A DNA stretch of 64,000 nt from Alphaproteobacteria bacterium LSUCC0719 (lineage in GTDB: Bacteria; Pseudomonadota; Alphaproteobacteria; Puniceispirillales; Puniceispirillaceae), in assembly GCA_040839025.1 (NCBI GenBank), contig JBFPJN010000001.1:921307-985306 (forward strand), given 5' to 3'. Below, one piece after another: positions 1 through 6,638 of this stretch (position 1 is its first letter; each line of letters begins with the position of its first letter). The position numbers and the translations under genes were made by a program. The notes below the pieces were generated by a model. The model had not been told where the DNA came from and made no database searches. It saw nothing but the letters and a program-made list of their open reading frames with translations.

Positions 1-283
1 TCCCATGCGCGGCAAAGCGTTGCTGCCATTCGGCGATCGGCATGTCGCTGAGGAAACACAGATCGACCGCACCGGCCACCGGCTGGCGGGCATGTGGCAC
101 ATAGGGTGACGCCGCATCATGGAGGTTGATCTTCTGCTGGCCAAAACACAGCGCCCGCCGCGCCGGGCTGCCATCAGCCGGGTGAAAGGTCTGCAGCTCC
201 ATACCCAGGATGTCACAGTAAAAGGCAATCGTGGCGTCCGGATCAGAGGCCGTCATGACGATATGGTCAATGGATGTGATCAT
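1..283 (-). CDS. VOC-family (glyoxalase/bleomycin-resistance fold) protein, 3' end off the window
   Basis: The gene starts at the ATG complementary to 281-283 and runs off the left edge, leaving 94 visible codons. The visible part begins MITSIDHIVMTASDPDATIA and continues with FYCDILGMEL, the usual first beta-alpha-beta module of the vicinal oxygen chelate fold. The early His (HIV) is in the position of a metal ligand. Members include glyoxalases, ring-cleavage dioxygenases and antibiotic-binding proteins; the substrate cannot be named here. No strong Shine-Dalgarno is visible. It is unrelated in base composition to the second VOC gene at 6639-7070. Confidence 0.75.
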   Translation of the reverse strand, partial: MITSIDHIVMTASDPDATIAFYCDILGMELQTFHPADGSPARRALCFGQQKINLHDAASPYVPHARQPVAGAVDLCFLSDMPIAEWQQRFAAHG

Positions 284-386
284 GGTCCGGGTCGGCACCC
301 TGTTGTGTACATCCCGTCACTCTAGACGCGGCTTCAATGCGGACACAAGGGGGCGATACCACCATCCCGTCATGACACAGCATGTG

Positions 387-1190
387 TCAGCACCCGCGCT
401 GGTTCCGAACCTTGTAAAAAACCGGCTTGGCAAGGAACAGGCCCTCCAGGAAGGCAAGTCGATTTGGCATGATCTCTCTTGCCCGCGCCTCGACATTCGC
501 CGGCAGGCGGCCCGGATGCATGATCATGGTCCAGGCGAACAGCGCCGATTCCGCCATATCTTCCTTTTTCGGCAGGCGCTTTGCATATTTCGTGATGAAG
601 TCACCATCCGCCTTTTGCGCCGCCAGCCATTCTTTCGAACGAACATATTTACTGTCCAGCGTCGCATGAACCGATTCGTGGAACACGGTTTCCTCAAGAT
701 CGTGATTGCGGATGCGGGTCTTGATGTTAGCCGAATAGAGGACGAAGAAATGGCCCTCGCTCTCGCCAAAGGCGGTTTCGTCACCGCGGTGGATCACGAC
801 ATGGTCAAGGGTGGCACGCATGAATGTCGGCAGCTTGCCGACAGCCTCGGCAACGGGCTCCACTGACTGCAGTGCCTTCTTCTCCGATTTGAATTTCGCA
901 TGTGCCCACAGCCCGACCGTTGTCCCGTCTGTATAATTGGCGGTAAAGATAAAGGCGTCCTTGACCATCAGACTGTTGGTACGCTTGTCCGGCATCTCGG
1001 CTTCGCGCCGGCCTTCAAAACTCAGACAGGCAAAGGCGCTGTCGTCCGAGGTGGCGATGAATTCAAGGTCGTTCGACACCACGGAATTTGGATAGAGAGG
1101 CGCGCCAGTCGCGACCGAACCCAAGGCGACAAGGGACAGACATCCAGCAAACAGCATCCTACCCGCAGATGAAAAACAAATCCTCTTCAT
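387..1190 (-). CDS. Exported HExxH metallopeptidase-like protein
   Basis: This 267-residue protein begins with a basic N-terminus and a hydrophobic stretch (about residues 12-29), so it is probably exported. The signal peptide contains LFAGC, an imperfect lipobox, so a lipoprotein is possible. HESVH at residues 171-175 matches the zinc-binding HExxH motif of gluzincin/metzincin-type peptidases, and Glu214 in KEDMAESALFAW is a plausible third ligand. I recognise no specific peptidase family. The gene stands alone, with an AT-rich upstream region holding a CtrA-like box. Its role could be envelope or periplasmic proteolysis, which is inference. The motif could also be fortuitous in a non-peptidase. 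Confidence 0.7.
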   Translation of the reverse strand: MKRICFSSAGRMLFAGCLSLVALGSVATGAPLYPNSVVSNDLEFIATSDDSAFACLSFEGRREAEMPDKRTNSLMVKDAFIFTANYTDGTTVGLWAHAKFKSEKKALQSVEPVAEAVGKLPTFMRATLDHVVIHRGDETAFGESEGHFFVLYSANIKTRIRNHDLEETVFHESVHATLDSKYVRSKEWLAAQKADGDFITKYAKRLPKKEDMAESALFAWTMIMHPGRLPANVEARAREIMPNRLAFLEGLFLAKPVFYKVRNQRGC

Positions 1191-1273
1191 GTTCTGATTA
1201 TGTCCTGTTCATGTTTCACCAAAGCTGGCAAGGCCATACGGCCCCTAATAGGCGAAAGATAACAGACAGTTAG

Positions 1274-1288
1274 TTAATAAATTGTTAA
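1274..1288. promoter_or_regulatory. CtrA-type box TTAA-N7-TTAA
   Basis: TTAA at 1274-1277 and TTAA at 1285-1288 are separated by exactly seven bases, the consensus spacing for the alphaproteobacterial cell-cycle regulator CtrA. The site lies in a 138-base AT-rich gap between the HExxH protein and the cupin gene, 84 bases upstream of the former's start. The surroundings are extremely AT-rich, so chance is a real alternative. Confidence 0.35.
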
Positions 1289-1328
1289 TTATATTTAATA
1301 AATATAATGTTTGGGTGCAGATGATACC

Positions 1329-1676
1329 TTACACCTCTATCCTGTCGTCATGGCTTGGCGGCGTCGATGTAACGGTGAACACCAGATCGGCATGATGCCG
1401 ATTGCTGATCCGATGGGGCAGCCCGGCGGTTACGTGGATGCCGTGGTGGGGATGAATGGTGAATGCCTTCCCCGCAATTTCCATTGTCGCGATACCTGAC
1501 AGGACAAAGAAGAATTGTTCGGCGTGCTGGTGATAATGCATGGTTTCGGCGCGACCTGGCGGCATCCGTTCGTGGATGACGCTCAGACACTCCGACATGA
1601 CCAGATGCCATCCGTCACAGCCATCTCCCCAGATGTAATGTTCGGCTGTGTCATTGCTGATCACTGACATCGGCAT
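1329..1676 (-). CDS. Small cupin-domain protein
   Basis: This is a 115-residue single-domain cupin. Motif 1 is seen around MHYHQHAEQFFFVLSG, with candidate metal ligands His, His and Glu, and motif 2 supplies a His in GLPHRISN. A purine-rich stretch lies just upstream of the ATG. Small cupins act as isomerases, dioxygenases or ligand sensors; nothing here shows which. It is transcribed away from the FG-GAP gene that follows on the other strand. Confidence 0.75.
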   Translation of the reverse strand: MPMSVISNDTAEHYIWGDGCDGWHLVMSECLSVIHERMPPGRAETMHYHQHAEQFFFVLSGIATMEIAGKAFTIHPHHGIHVTAGLPHRISNRHHADLVFTVTSTPPSHDDRIEV

Positions 1677-1893
1677 CCCCGCCCCCTGATTGCACCATCA
1701 TGACTGTCCATTATTATGTCCTTGTTCGGCTTTGCAAGCTTACAACACCGTCACAGCATTCTTGAGCATCGCAGCTAGACAGGGCGAAACCGGCGGCGTC
1801 TTTCCGGCGATGCCGCAAGGCAGGCGTTGGCCGGAAGCCGCATATGGACTAGCATCCAGTCTTTATGACCGGTTTGACGAGGCGTTCTGGAAA

Positions 1894-3363
1894 ATGGGCT
1901 GTGGCATGGTGGCAAGACTTACCCTGATCTTTGTGTTTTCACTGGCTGGCAGTCTTGCACATGCCTCGGACATCAATCAAACCTCATCCCGGTATCTGCG
2001 ATCGGCGATCATGTGTGATGTCGCGACCAAACCCGGTCACAAACCCAGATTTTCCGGTCGTGACAACATCATTGTCAGCGAGGTCAACTATACCTATGCG
2101 GACCTCGACGGCGACACCGTTCCCGAATTCATCACCGGTGCGTGGGACGAGCCGCTCGGGGATTACCCGTTGCCGCACCATCCCGACCACAGCGCCCGAA
2201 ACAGGTCTGCCTTCCCGTATCATTTCTACAGCCGGAATGCCGACTTTGCCGTGCCGGCAAACACCAGCTTCCAGATGGCACGAAAGATCATCACCAATGA
2301 TTTCAACAATGACGGACGACATGACGTGGCCTTCATCCAGCATGGGCCGGATTTTGCGCCCTATGAGCCCCGCCACAACGACATCATGCTAAGCCAGCCC
2401 GATGGCAGCTATGAAGTCACCAGACTGCCGGGGCCGAAAAGCCTGTTCCACGGCGGAAGTTCCGGCGATATCGACAATGATGGTGATGTCGATATTCTGG
2501 TCACGCCCGGACCCAATAACGAGGTTCTGCTCTATCTGAACAATGGTGACGGCACCTTCAGCCACAGCACGCTGTTCAGCGATATAGGGCGCAATTACAA
2601 TATGGTCCTGTGGGACGTGGATGATGACGGCAATCTGGATGTGCTGCTGGACGGACATGAAGAACCGCTGGCTATTTTCTGGGGCGATGGCACCGGGGAG
2701 TTTTCAGACAGGCAGGTCATCAGCGGCTTTGACGATCAGGTCATGCATGACATCGATTTTGCCGATTTTGACGGCGACGGAAAAATGGAACTGGCCGTCC
2801 TGTCGAGCCTGAAGGGAATGAAGAAGCGCAAGGGCTGGTATGTCGGATTCAAGATCCAGACGGTGCGCCACACAGATCGAACGTTTTCAGAGCCAGTTCT
2901 GATCCATCACAGCCCCATTTTCTGGCTCGCCTGGATCACCGCCTGTGACCTGAAAGATGATGGCAGGGTCGATCTGGTTTACGAACAGCATGGCGAGAGA
3001 TGGCATGGCGAGATGATGGCCTATACAGGCCTTCTGGATTTCACGAAGATCGACAAACTGGTCTGGCGCAATGACGGGAACGGGGTGTTCTCGTTCTACA
3101 GAATTGAAGACCCGCAATATTTCGATTTTGACGAAACGTCCGCGGCGGACCGGCTGGCCCGGACCAGACTCATCGAAAAGGCACAGGGGCTTGGCCTGTC
3201 GCTGACGCATTACGACGCGCCGCAAACCTATTATCCGACCGGGGATGGAAAGACCTATCGCGGATCAGATTCTTTCCACCCGGCCAATATCCGCAATGAA
3301 CCGCTGGATCCGAACGGGCCGACATCCACGGATTATTCAGGCATTGAACATGACTTTTTCTGA
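1894..3363 (+). CDS. Secreted FG-GAP/VCBS repeat protein
   Basis: The protein is about 489 residues from the ATG at 1894, which begins just before a clear signal peptide (VARLTLIFVFSLAGSLAHA). The frame is open further upstream to 1690, but that part lacks protein character. At least six FG-GAP-type calcium loops follow with the DxDxDG pattern, including DLDGDTVPEF, DFNNDGRHDV, DIDNDGDVDI, DVDDDGNLDV, DFDGDGKMEL and DLKDDGRVDL. Such repeats build calcium-stabilised beta-propellers on exported proteins that bind ligands or other proteins. No catalytic domain is visible. It ends just before the element's left attachment repeat, so it was the original convergent neighbour of guaA. Confidence 0.8.
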   Translation: MGCGMVARLTLIFVFSLAGSLAHASDINQTSSRYLRSAIMCDVATKPGHKPRFSGRDNIIVSEVNYTYADLDGDTVPEFITGAWDEPLGDYPLPHHPDHSARNRSAFPYHFYSRNADFAVPANTSFQMARKIITNDFNNDGRHDVAFIQHGPDFAPYEPRHNDIMLSQPDGSYEVTRLPGPKSLFHGGSSGDIDNDGDVDILVTPGPNNEVLLYLNNGDGTFSHSTLFSDIGRNYNMVLWDVDDDGNLDVLLDGHEEPLAIFWGDGTGEFSDRQVISGFDDQVMHDIDFADFDGDGKMELAVLSSLKGMKKRKGWYVGFKIQTVRHTDRTFSEPVLIHHSPIFWLAWITACDLKDDGRVDLVYEQHGERWHGEMMAYTGLLDFTKIDKLVWRNDGNGVFSFYRIEDPQYFDFDETSAADRLARTRLIEKAQGLGLSLTHYDAPQTYYPTGDGKTYRGSDSFHPANIRNEPLDPNGPTSTDYSGIEHDFF

Positions 3364-3423
3364 CACCCGCAGGTCGCGCGCGATGGGGCATGGGCGCACC
3401 GCCGCGCCCGGGTGAACGGGGTC

Positions 3424-3436
3424 ACTCCCACTCAAT
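3424..3436. repeat. attL: 13-bp direct repeat, copy 1
   Basis: ACTCCCACTCAAT is identical to 8565-8577. Read on the minus strand with the base to its left, it gives the guaA 3' end ATT GAG TGG GAG TGA. This indicates that the chromosome's original guaA stop was TGA and that this copy marks the far end of the displaced downstream sequence. Confidence 0.85.
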
Positions 3437-3656
3437 AACGAAAACATTTTAAGTCATTGTTTCTAAACAACTTTTCAAAAGTTTGAAACTACTTTGAAAC
3501 TCGCAAAACATAAATCAAATCAAGTGGTTAGTGATTCTTCAATGACCATAACAGTTTATCACGCATTACGAAAACAAATCATTTGTTCCACTTGTTTTCA
3601 AAACAAATGACGATTGTGTATAAATCTATAAACTATTGTTTTTGCTTATTTTTCTA
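3437..3656. promoter_or_regulatory. Left-end intergenic region with paired TTTGAAAC repeats
   Basis: There is no gene between attL and the serine recombinase. Two direct copies of TTTGAAAC lie at 3482-3489 and 3493-3500, 11 bases apart start to start. A third overlaps the -35 of the recombinase promoter (3662-3669). An opposite-orientation near copy (TTTTCAAA) lies at 3473-3480. The same octamer, again in pairs, occurs at the right end of the element. These are candidate integrase arm-type sites or regulator sites. The remainder is AT-rich without other structure that I could see. Confidence 0.55.
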
Positions 3657-3685
3657 TTGACTTTGAAACAACTTTTCGCTATAAT
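3657..3685 (+). promoter_or_regulatory. Near-consensus sigma70 promoter for the serine recombinase
   Basis: TTGACT (3657-3662) and TATAAT (3680-3685) are separated by 17 bases, close to the ideal housekeeping promoter. The -35 region overlaps a TTTGAAAC repeat, so a protein binding that repeat would be expected to compete with RNA polymerase. The start codon is about 40 bases downstream. Confidence 0.75.
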
Positions 3686-3725
3686 TTCAGTATGATAATG
3701 GTGAAATTTTGAAAGGGGTTTGAAA

Positions 3726-4316
3726 GTGAAAGTTTCCATCTATGCTCGCATTTCAACAGACAATCTTGGACAGGATGTTGACCGTCAGTTGCACGAGGTT
3801 CGTGCCTACTGCGAACGGATGGAATACGAGGTTGTAGAAGAATATGTTGATGAGGGATTTGCCCGAACAACCCGTAACCGCCCTGCTCTAGACAAACTCA
3901 TCAAAAATGCTCGTCAAAGGAAGTTCAAGTTGGTGGTTAGTGATGAACTCTCACGATTTGCTGGAACACCTGCCCTACTTCTAAACCTTCTTGAAGAACT
4001 GAAACTCTGGAATGTAAATCTGGTGTCAGTCAAAGAAAGTATAGATACCTCAACACCGATGGGTGAGATGGTTGCAACGATGTTGTCTGCCATTTCCAAA
4101 ATGGAACTCTTCAACATCAGTCACCGTGTGAAGTCTGGTATCGCAAATGCCAGACGCAAAGGTGACGGAAGTTGGGGTAAAAAATCCAACCTTACGGATG
4201 AAGTGAAGGAACAAATCCTACAGAAACGAAACGAAGGTTGGGGTTTCCGTAAACTCACCAAAGAGTTCAAGGTTTCTAATCAAACACTGCGTAAGTTTTT
4301 GCCAGAGTTTGCGTAA
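3726..4316 (+). CDS. Serine recombinase (resolvase/invertase family)
   Basis: This is a 196-residue protein from GTG at 3726. That start is chosen because AAAGGGG lies 7 bases upstream, whereas the TTG at 3720 would abut it. The N-terminal catalytic domain begins KVSIYARIS, with the nucleophilic Ser at residue 10 and the paired Arg two residues before. Further resolvase features are VVSDELSRFAG and the E-helix segment METI-like SAISKMELFNIS. The C-terminal part (KRNEGWGFRKLTKEFKVSNQTLRKFL) is a helix-turn-helix. Length fits a small resolvase/invertase, not a large serine integrase. It may resolve replication multimers or invert DNA; the tyrosine enzyme at the other end is the more likely integrase. 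Confidence 0.88.
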   Translation: MKVSIYARISTDNLGQDVDRQLHEVRAYCERMEYEVVEEYVDEGFARTTRNRPALDKLIKNARQRKFKLVVSDELSRFAGTPALLLNLLEELKLWNVNLVSVKESIDTSTPMGEMVATMLSAISKMELFNISHRVKSGIANARRKGDGSWGKKSNLTDEVKEQILQKRNEGWGFRKLTKEFKVSNQTLRKFLPEFA

Positions 4317-4363
4317 GTTTTAGGATGCTTGCGTAAAGTGTGACGCACTTTGGGGTAAGTCAT

Positions 4364-4393
4364 ATGAAAGTGAGAGATATTCTAAATATATGA
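4364..4393 (+). CDS. Possible 9-codon leader ORF upstream of the Rep-like gene
   Basis: ATG at 4364 opens a nine-codon frame ending in TGA at 4391-4393, which overlaps the ATG of the next small ORF (ATGA). It could couple translation toward the Rep-like gene. Support is purely positional, and it may be chance. A short hairpin (AAAGTG 4335-4340, CACTTT 4346-4351) lies just upstream. Confidence 0.2.
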   Translation: MKVRDILNI

Positions 4394-4482
4394 ACAGAAA
4401 GATTAGAAAAAATAGGATGTCGTTTTCTTTCTTATCTGTTGTTTATGAGGTGAAAAAAACAAAACGAGATGGACAAGAATAA
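4390..4482 (+). CDS. Possible 30-residue basic leader peptide overlapping the Rep-like start
   Basis: This frame is opened by an ATG embedded in the previous stop codon (ATGA) and ends at 4482, 14 bases inside the Rep-like gene. The peptide begins MNRKIRKNRMSF and is strongly basic. A GAGAG lies 9 bases before the start. Overlapping leader peptides that control translation of replication initiators are known in plasmids, so the arrangement is suggestive. It has no recognisable domain. Confidence 0.3.
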   Translation: MNRKIRKNRMSFSFLSVVYEVKKTKRDGQE

Positions 4483-5203
4483 AGAACTACGACTTTGGAA
4501 AGACTACTTGATGATGAAATGGGAAGAAGGTTGCTCCTTGCCTTCTACCCATTGTGATTGTGATGAACCGGAGTCCTTTGCTTGTTGGAAAAAACATCTC
4601 TCAAGTGACGAATACAAAGTAATCAAAAAGGGTTTCAGTAAATGGATTTTCCAAAACCATTTTGCCCAGATGAACTTTACGCATCGCATTGATATTGAAC
4701 CTTCACCTTCCCAACCTTTGTCGTATCCAGAGTTGTGCGAAAGGTTGAGACTCTTGCTATTCAAGATGAACAAGAAACACTTGTCTCGTAGATGGGAAAA
4801 AAGAAAACCAGAGGACAAGTTTTGGGTTATGGGTTTCCAAGAAGGTGATGTGACAGGTGATAAACACCAGTTGCATTATCACCTTCTGCTGCACTCACCA
4901 AAGAACCACGATGCAAATGCTTGGAACGATTTGTATTGGAAATGGATGGTAGGTGAAGGAACAAAACACAACTCAAACAAACGAAAGAAAGTGTTTTATC
5001 AAACGAAGGATGCCTTCCATTTTGCTACCGAGAGTTTAGTTGAACACCCTTATTTTCAAGTCCAAAAGATAAGGAATAAGGTTGGTTCAACCAAATACGC
5101 ATCTAAAAAGATGCACTTTGATGATTATGACAATCATTTCTTTATTGGTGTGGATGAGAAACAAAACACCGACAAAGAACTGATGAAAATGCGACAGAAA
5201 TAA
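4469..5203 (+). CDS. HUH-type replication initiator-like endonuclease (Rep)
   Basis: This 244-residue protein has the three landmarks of HUH endonucleases. A motif-1-like strand lies at NFTHRID (residues 69-75). The metal-binding HxH is in LHYHLLLH (His136, His138). A tyrosine motif lies at KYASKK (Tyr210 with Lys213/214). Such enzymes nick one DNA strand and stay bound through the tyrosine, starting rolling-circle replication. The N-terminus (residues 22-42) has Cys/His clusters (CDCDEPESFAC) that could bind zinc. The ATG at 4469 has no strong ribosome site of its own, which fits coupling to the upstream leader ORF. I recognise the fold but not a named family. A relaxase or transposase of the HUH class is the alternative. 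Confidence 0.7.
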   Translation: MDKNKELRLWKDYLMMKWEEGCSLPSTHCDCDEPESFACWKKHLSSDEYKVIKKGFSKWIFQNHFAQMNFTHRIDIEPSPSQPLSYPELCERLRLLLFKMNKKHLSRRWEKRKPEDKFWVMGFQEGDVTGDKHQLHYHLLLHSPKNHDANAWNDLYWKWMVGEGTKHNSNKRKKVFYQTKDAFHFATESLVEHPYFQVQKIRNKVGSTKYASKKMHFDDYDNHFFIGVDEKQNTDKELMKMRQK

Positions 5204-5283
5204 CAACCACTAATCAGTCTCTATGCGTTGCGTCTGCCGATAGGGATATGTGGTTGAGTAGAACGGTGGAAACATTGGTTTCC
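5204..5283 (+). other. Structured intergenic segment after Rep: candidate replication origin or small RNA
   Basis: An outer stem CAACCAC (5204-5210) pairs with GTGGTTG (5250-5256). An inner stem TCTCTAT (5218-5224) pairs with ATAGGGA (5240-5246), closing a 15-base loop. A second hairpin GGAAAC/GTTTCC with a four-base loop follows at 5268-5283. The segment begins directly at the Rep-like stop codon. Rolling-circle origins often use such cruciform structures near rep genes; a regulatory RNA is the alternative. No T-run follows, so a simple terminator is unlikely. Confidence 0.45.
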
Positions 5284-5318
5284 CTCGCATCTTATTCTAT
5301 TGCCTAAAGGAAACAGAG

Positions 5319-5402
5319 ATGAAGAAACTGATTATTTATTTCAACACTCCTTTTCCTAGAGATCGCTACACAAAAGATGCTTATTGTGAATATTACTGTT
5401 AA
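5319..5402 (+). CDS. Possible 27-residue peptide
   Basis: ATG at 5319 is preceded by AAAGGAA at a spacing of about 7 bases and opens a 27-codon frame beginning MKKLIIYFNTPF, rich in Tyr and with two Cys near the end. The leader (AAAGGAAACAGAG) resembles that of the 5943 ORF (AAAGGAACAGAGG). The good ribosome site is the main support; no homology is recognised. Confidence 0.35.
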   Translation: MKKLIIYFNTPFPRDRYTKDAYCEYYC

Positions 5403-5462
5403 GAGTTAGTAATTCAGAACAAACATAAATTTGAGTTTGAGATACATTTTTGGGGGTGCTCA

Positions 5463-5906
5463 GTGGTTTCAATTCGTCCGTTAAGTGTGTCAGATTATGA
5501 TGATTGGTTAGAGGTTTATAGAGTTTATGCAGAACACTACCAATCAGAACTAACTGAAGAGGGGGTGTCTACAACTTGGAATTGGTTGATGGATAACGAA
5601 AACCCTCTGACTGGAATTGTTGCCGATTTTGACGGCAAATTGATTGGTCTCGCACATTTCAGGGCATTACCTAATCCACTTAGAGCGATAAATGTAGGTT
5701 TTTTGCATGATTTAGTGGTTATACCTCAAGAGAGAGGAAGCGATGCCGCACAACTTTTGATGGACGAAATAAAATCAATCGGCAAACGAGAGAAATGGAC
5801 AAAAATCCGATGGAATACAAAAGATGATAATTATCGTGCCCGAGCATTTTATGACAAAGTTGCGACAAAAACTAATTGGACTGTGTATGAAATAGAATTG
5901 GACTAA
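5463..5906 (+). CDS. GNAT-family N-acetyltransferase
   Basis: This is a 147-residue single-domain acetyltransferase starting at GTG 5463 after a GGGGG ribosome site. Motif A is LHDLVVIPQERGSDAAQLLM, with the acetyl-CoA pyrophosphate loop Q/R-x-x-G-x-A. The C-terminal FYDKVATKTNWTVYEIEL is the usual beta6-beta7 ending with a substrate-side Tyr. It acetylates an amine on a small molecule or protein; the target cannot be read from sequence. It is a cargo gene of the element and shares its AT-rich composition. A GNAT toxin paired with the RHH-like ORF downstream is conceivable, but the order and the sequence do not resemble TacT/AtaT. Confidence 0.88.
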   Translation: MVSIRPLSVSDYDDWLEVYRVYAEHYQSELTEEGVSTTWNWLMDNENPLTGIVADFDGKLIGLAHFRALPNPLRAINVGFLHDLVVIPQERGSDAAQLLMDEIKSIGKREKWTKIRWNTKDDNYRARAFYDKVATKTNWTVYEIELD

Positions 5907-5920
5907 ATATCCCCCCTAAA

Positions 5921-5943
5921 TACCTCTGAAAGGAACAGAGGTA
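5921..5943 (+). promoter_or_regulatory. Hairpin presenting the ribosome-binding site in its loop
   Basis: TACCTCTG (5921-5928) and CAGAGGTA (5936-5943) form a perfect 8-base inverted repeat. The seven-base loop AAAGGAA contains the Shine-Dalgarno sequence. The last base of the stem is the A of the ATG at 5943. This would tie access to the start codon to RNA folding or to binding of a dimeric protein to the DNA/RNA dyad. Confidence 0.55.
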
Positions 5944-6143
5944 TGGACATACATCAACTCAAACAACGCATAGACGCATCGGGTAAGAAACTCGTCACGC
6001 TCGGTAACGAATACATCAAATCAAAAGATGAGATTGCCGCACGGAAGGTGCTGGTGAAGATGTTTGGTGAGATTTCTCAACAGACATTGCTGCTGGGTGA
6101 ACAAAACGCTCAGATGGATAGGAATCAGAAAGGACTTAAATGA
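5943..6143 (+). CDS. Small helical protein of unknown function
   Basis: This 66-residue protein begins MDIHQLKQRI and is predicted to be largely helical, rich in Lys, Glu and Gln, with no transmembrane segment. Its ribosome site lies inside the hairpin described at 5921-5943. It overlaps the next ORF by four bases (ATGA), so the two are probably translated together. No family is recognised. The coupled arrangement suggests a two-component module, for example regulator and partner or toxin-antitoxin; this is inference. Confidence 0.6.
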   Translation: MDIHQLKQRIDASGKKLVTLGNEYIKSKDEIAARKVLVKMFGEISQQTLLLGEQNAQMDRNQKGLK

Positions 6144-6343
6144 AGATAACTCACGATTATGCCGCAAGAATTGACTACGACCTTTGGATGGATTGTCTGA
6201 AGGTGAAACAACTGGACGCTGCCACCACCAGTATCAACTCAATGGTAAATGAAGGACTGAAGATGGTTCGTGACAGAAAGATGCAGGAGATTACTGCTCA
6301 GAGGAAACGAAGAAACACTCTGCAGTCTATGATGAACCTCTAG
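6140..6343 (+). CDS. Possible ribbon-helix-helix DNA-binding protein
   Basis: This 67-residue protein overlaps the previous gene (ATGA at 6140-6143). The segment YAARIDYDLW followed by two helices (MDCLKVKQLDAATTSINSMV then NEGLKMV) resembles the beta-strand-helix-helix of CopG/Arc-type repressors, and the tail is basic (QRKRRN). RHH proteins commonly control plasmid copy number or act as antitoxins. A role in binding the element's own repeats is plausible but unproven. The match is by eye only. Confidence 0.5.
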   Translation: MKITHDYAARIDYDLWMDCLKVKQLDAATTSINSMVNEGLKMVRDRKMQEITAQRKRRNTLQSMMNL

Positions 6344-6638
6344 ATTCACCTCAAAACAGGGTGTTGTTATTACCCTTCATTTGAACTGGAATTAGGATTT
6401 TTCTAAACCACTGCTTTTATTATGTTTTTATTTTTATGGTTTTGGGTGATTTGGGGTAGTCCAGAACAGATGTAATGACAACACCTACCCCCTAAAACTG
6501 ACAACAGTTTTCTAATCTATAACTCCAATACTAACTTCCACAGATATGTTAGGTTGGTTGTATGACTAACTATGTTTTAGAAAACGGGACGATTCTGGAC
6601 AGTTGGTCAAGAACCAATGGTTGGTAATTTTATAAAAT
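6344..6638. other. 295-base non-coding stretch with nested inverted repeats
   Basis: No convincing gene is seen. GGGGTAG (6453-6459) pairs with CTACCCC (6485-6491), and immediately after it AAAACTG (6494-6500) pairs with CAGTTTT (6505-6511) over a four-base loop. The latter could terminate transcription from the left on its T-rich arm. A 21-codon frame at 6562-6627 has no good ribosome site. The stretch separates the plus-strand genes of the element from its convergent VOC and integrase genes. Confidence 0.45.

Noticed and set aside
3392..3409. GGGCGC/GCGCCC hairpin between the FG-GAP gene and attL as a terminator
   Set aside because: No T-run on either strand and a six-base GC stem is common by chance here.
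5463..6343. A TacT-like GNAT toxin with RHH antitoxin
   Set aside because: Gene order is reversed, an extra ORF intervenes and the GNAT lacks the TacT-type sequence pattern; kept only as an alternative.
6562..6627. A 21-codon ORF (MTNYVLENGTILDSW...) in the element
   Set aside because: No ribosome site and no overlap or coupling with other genes.
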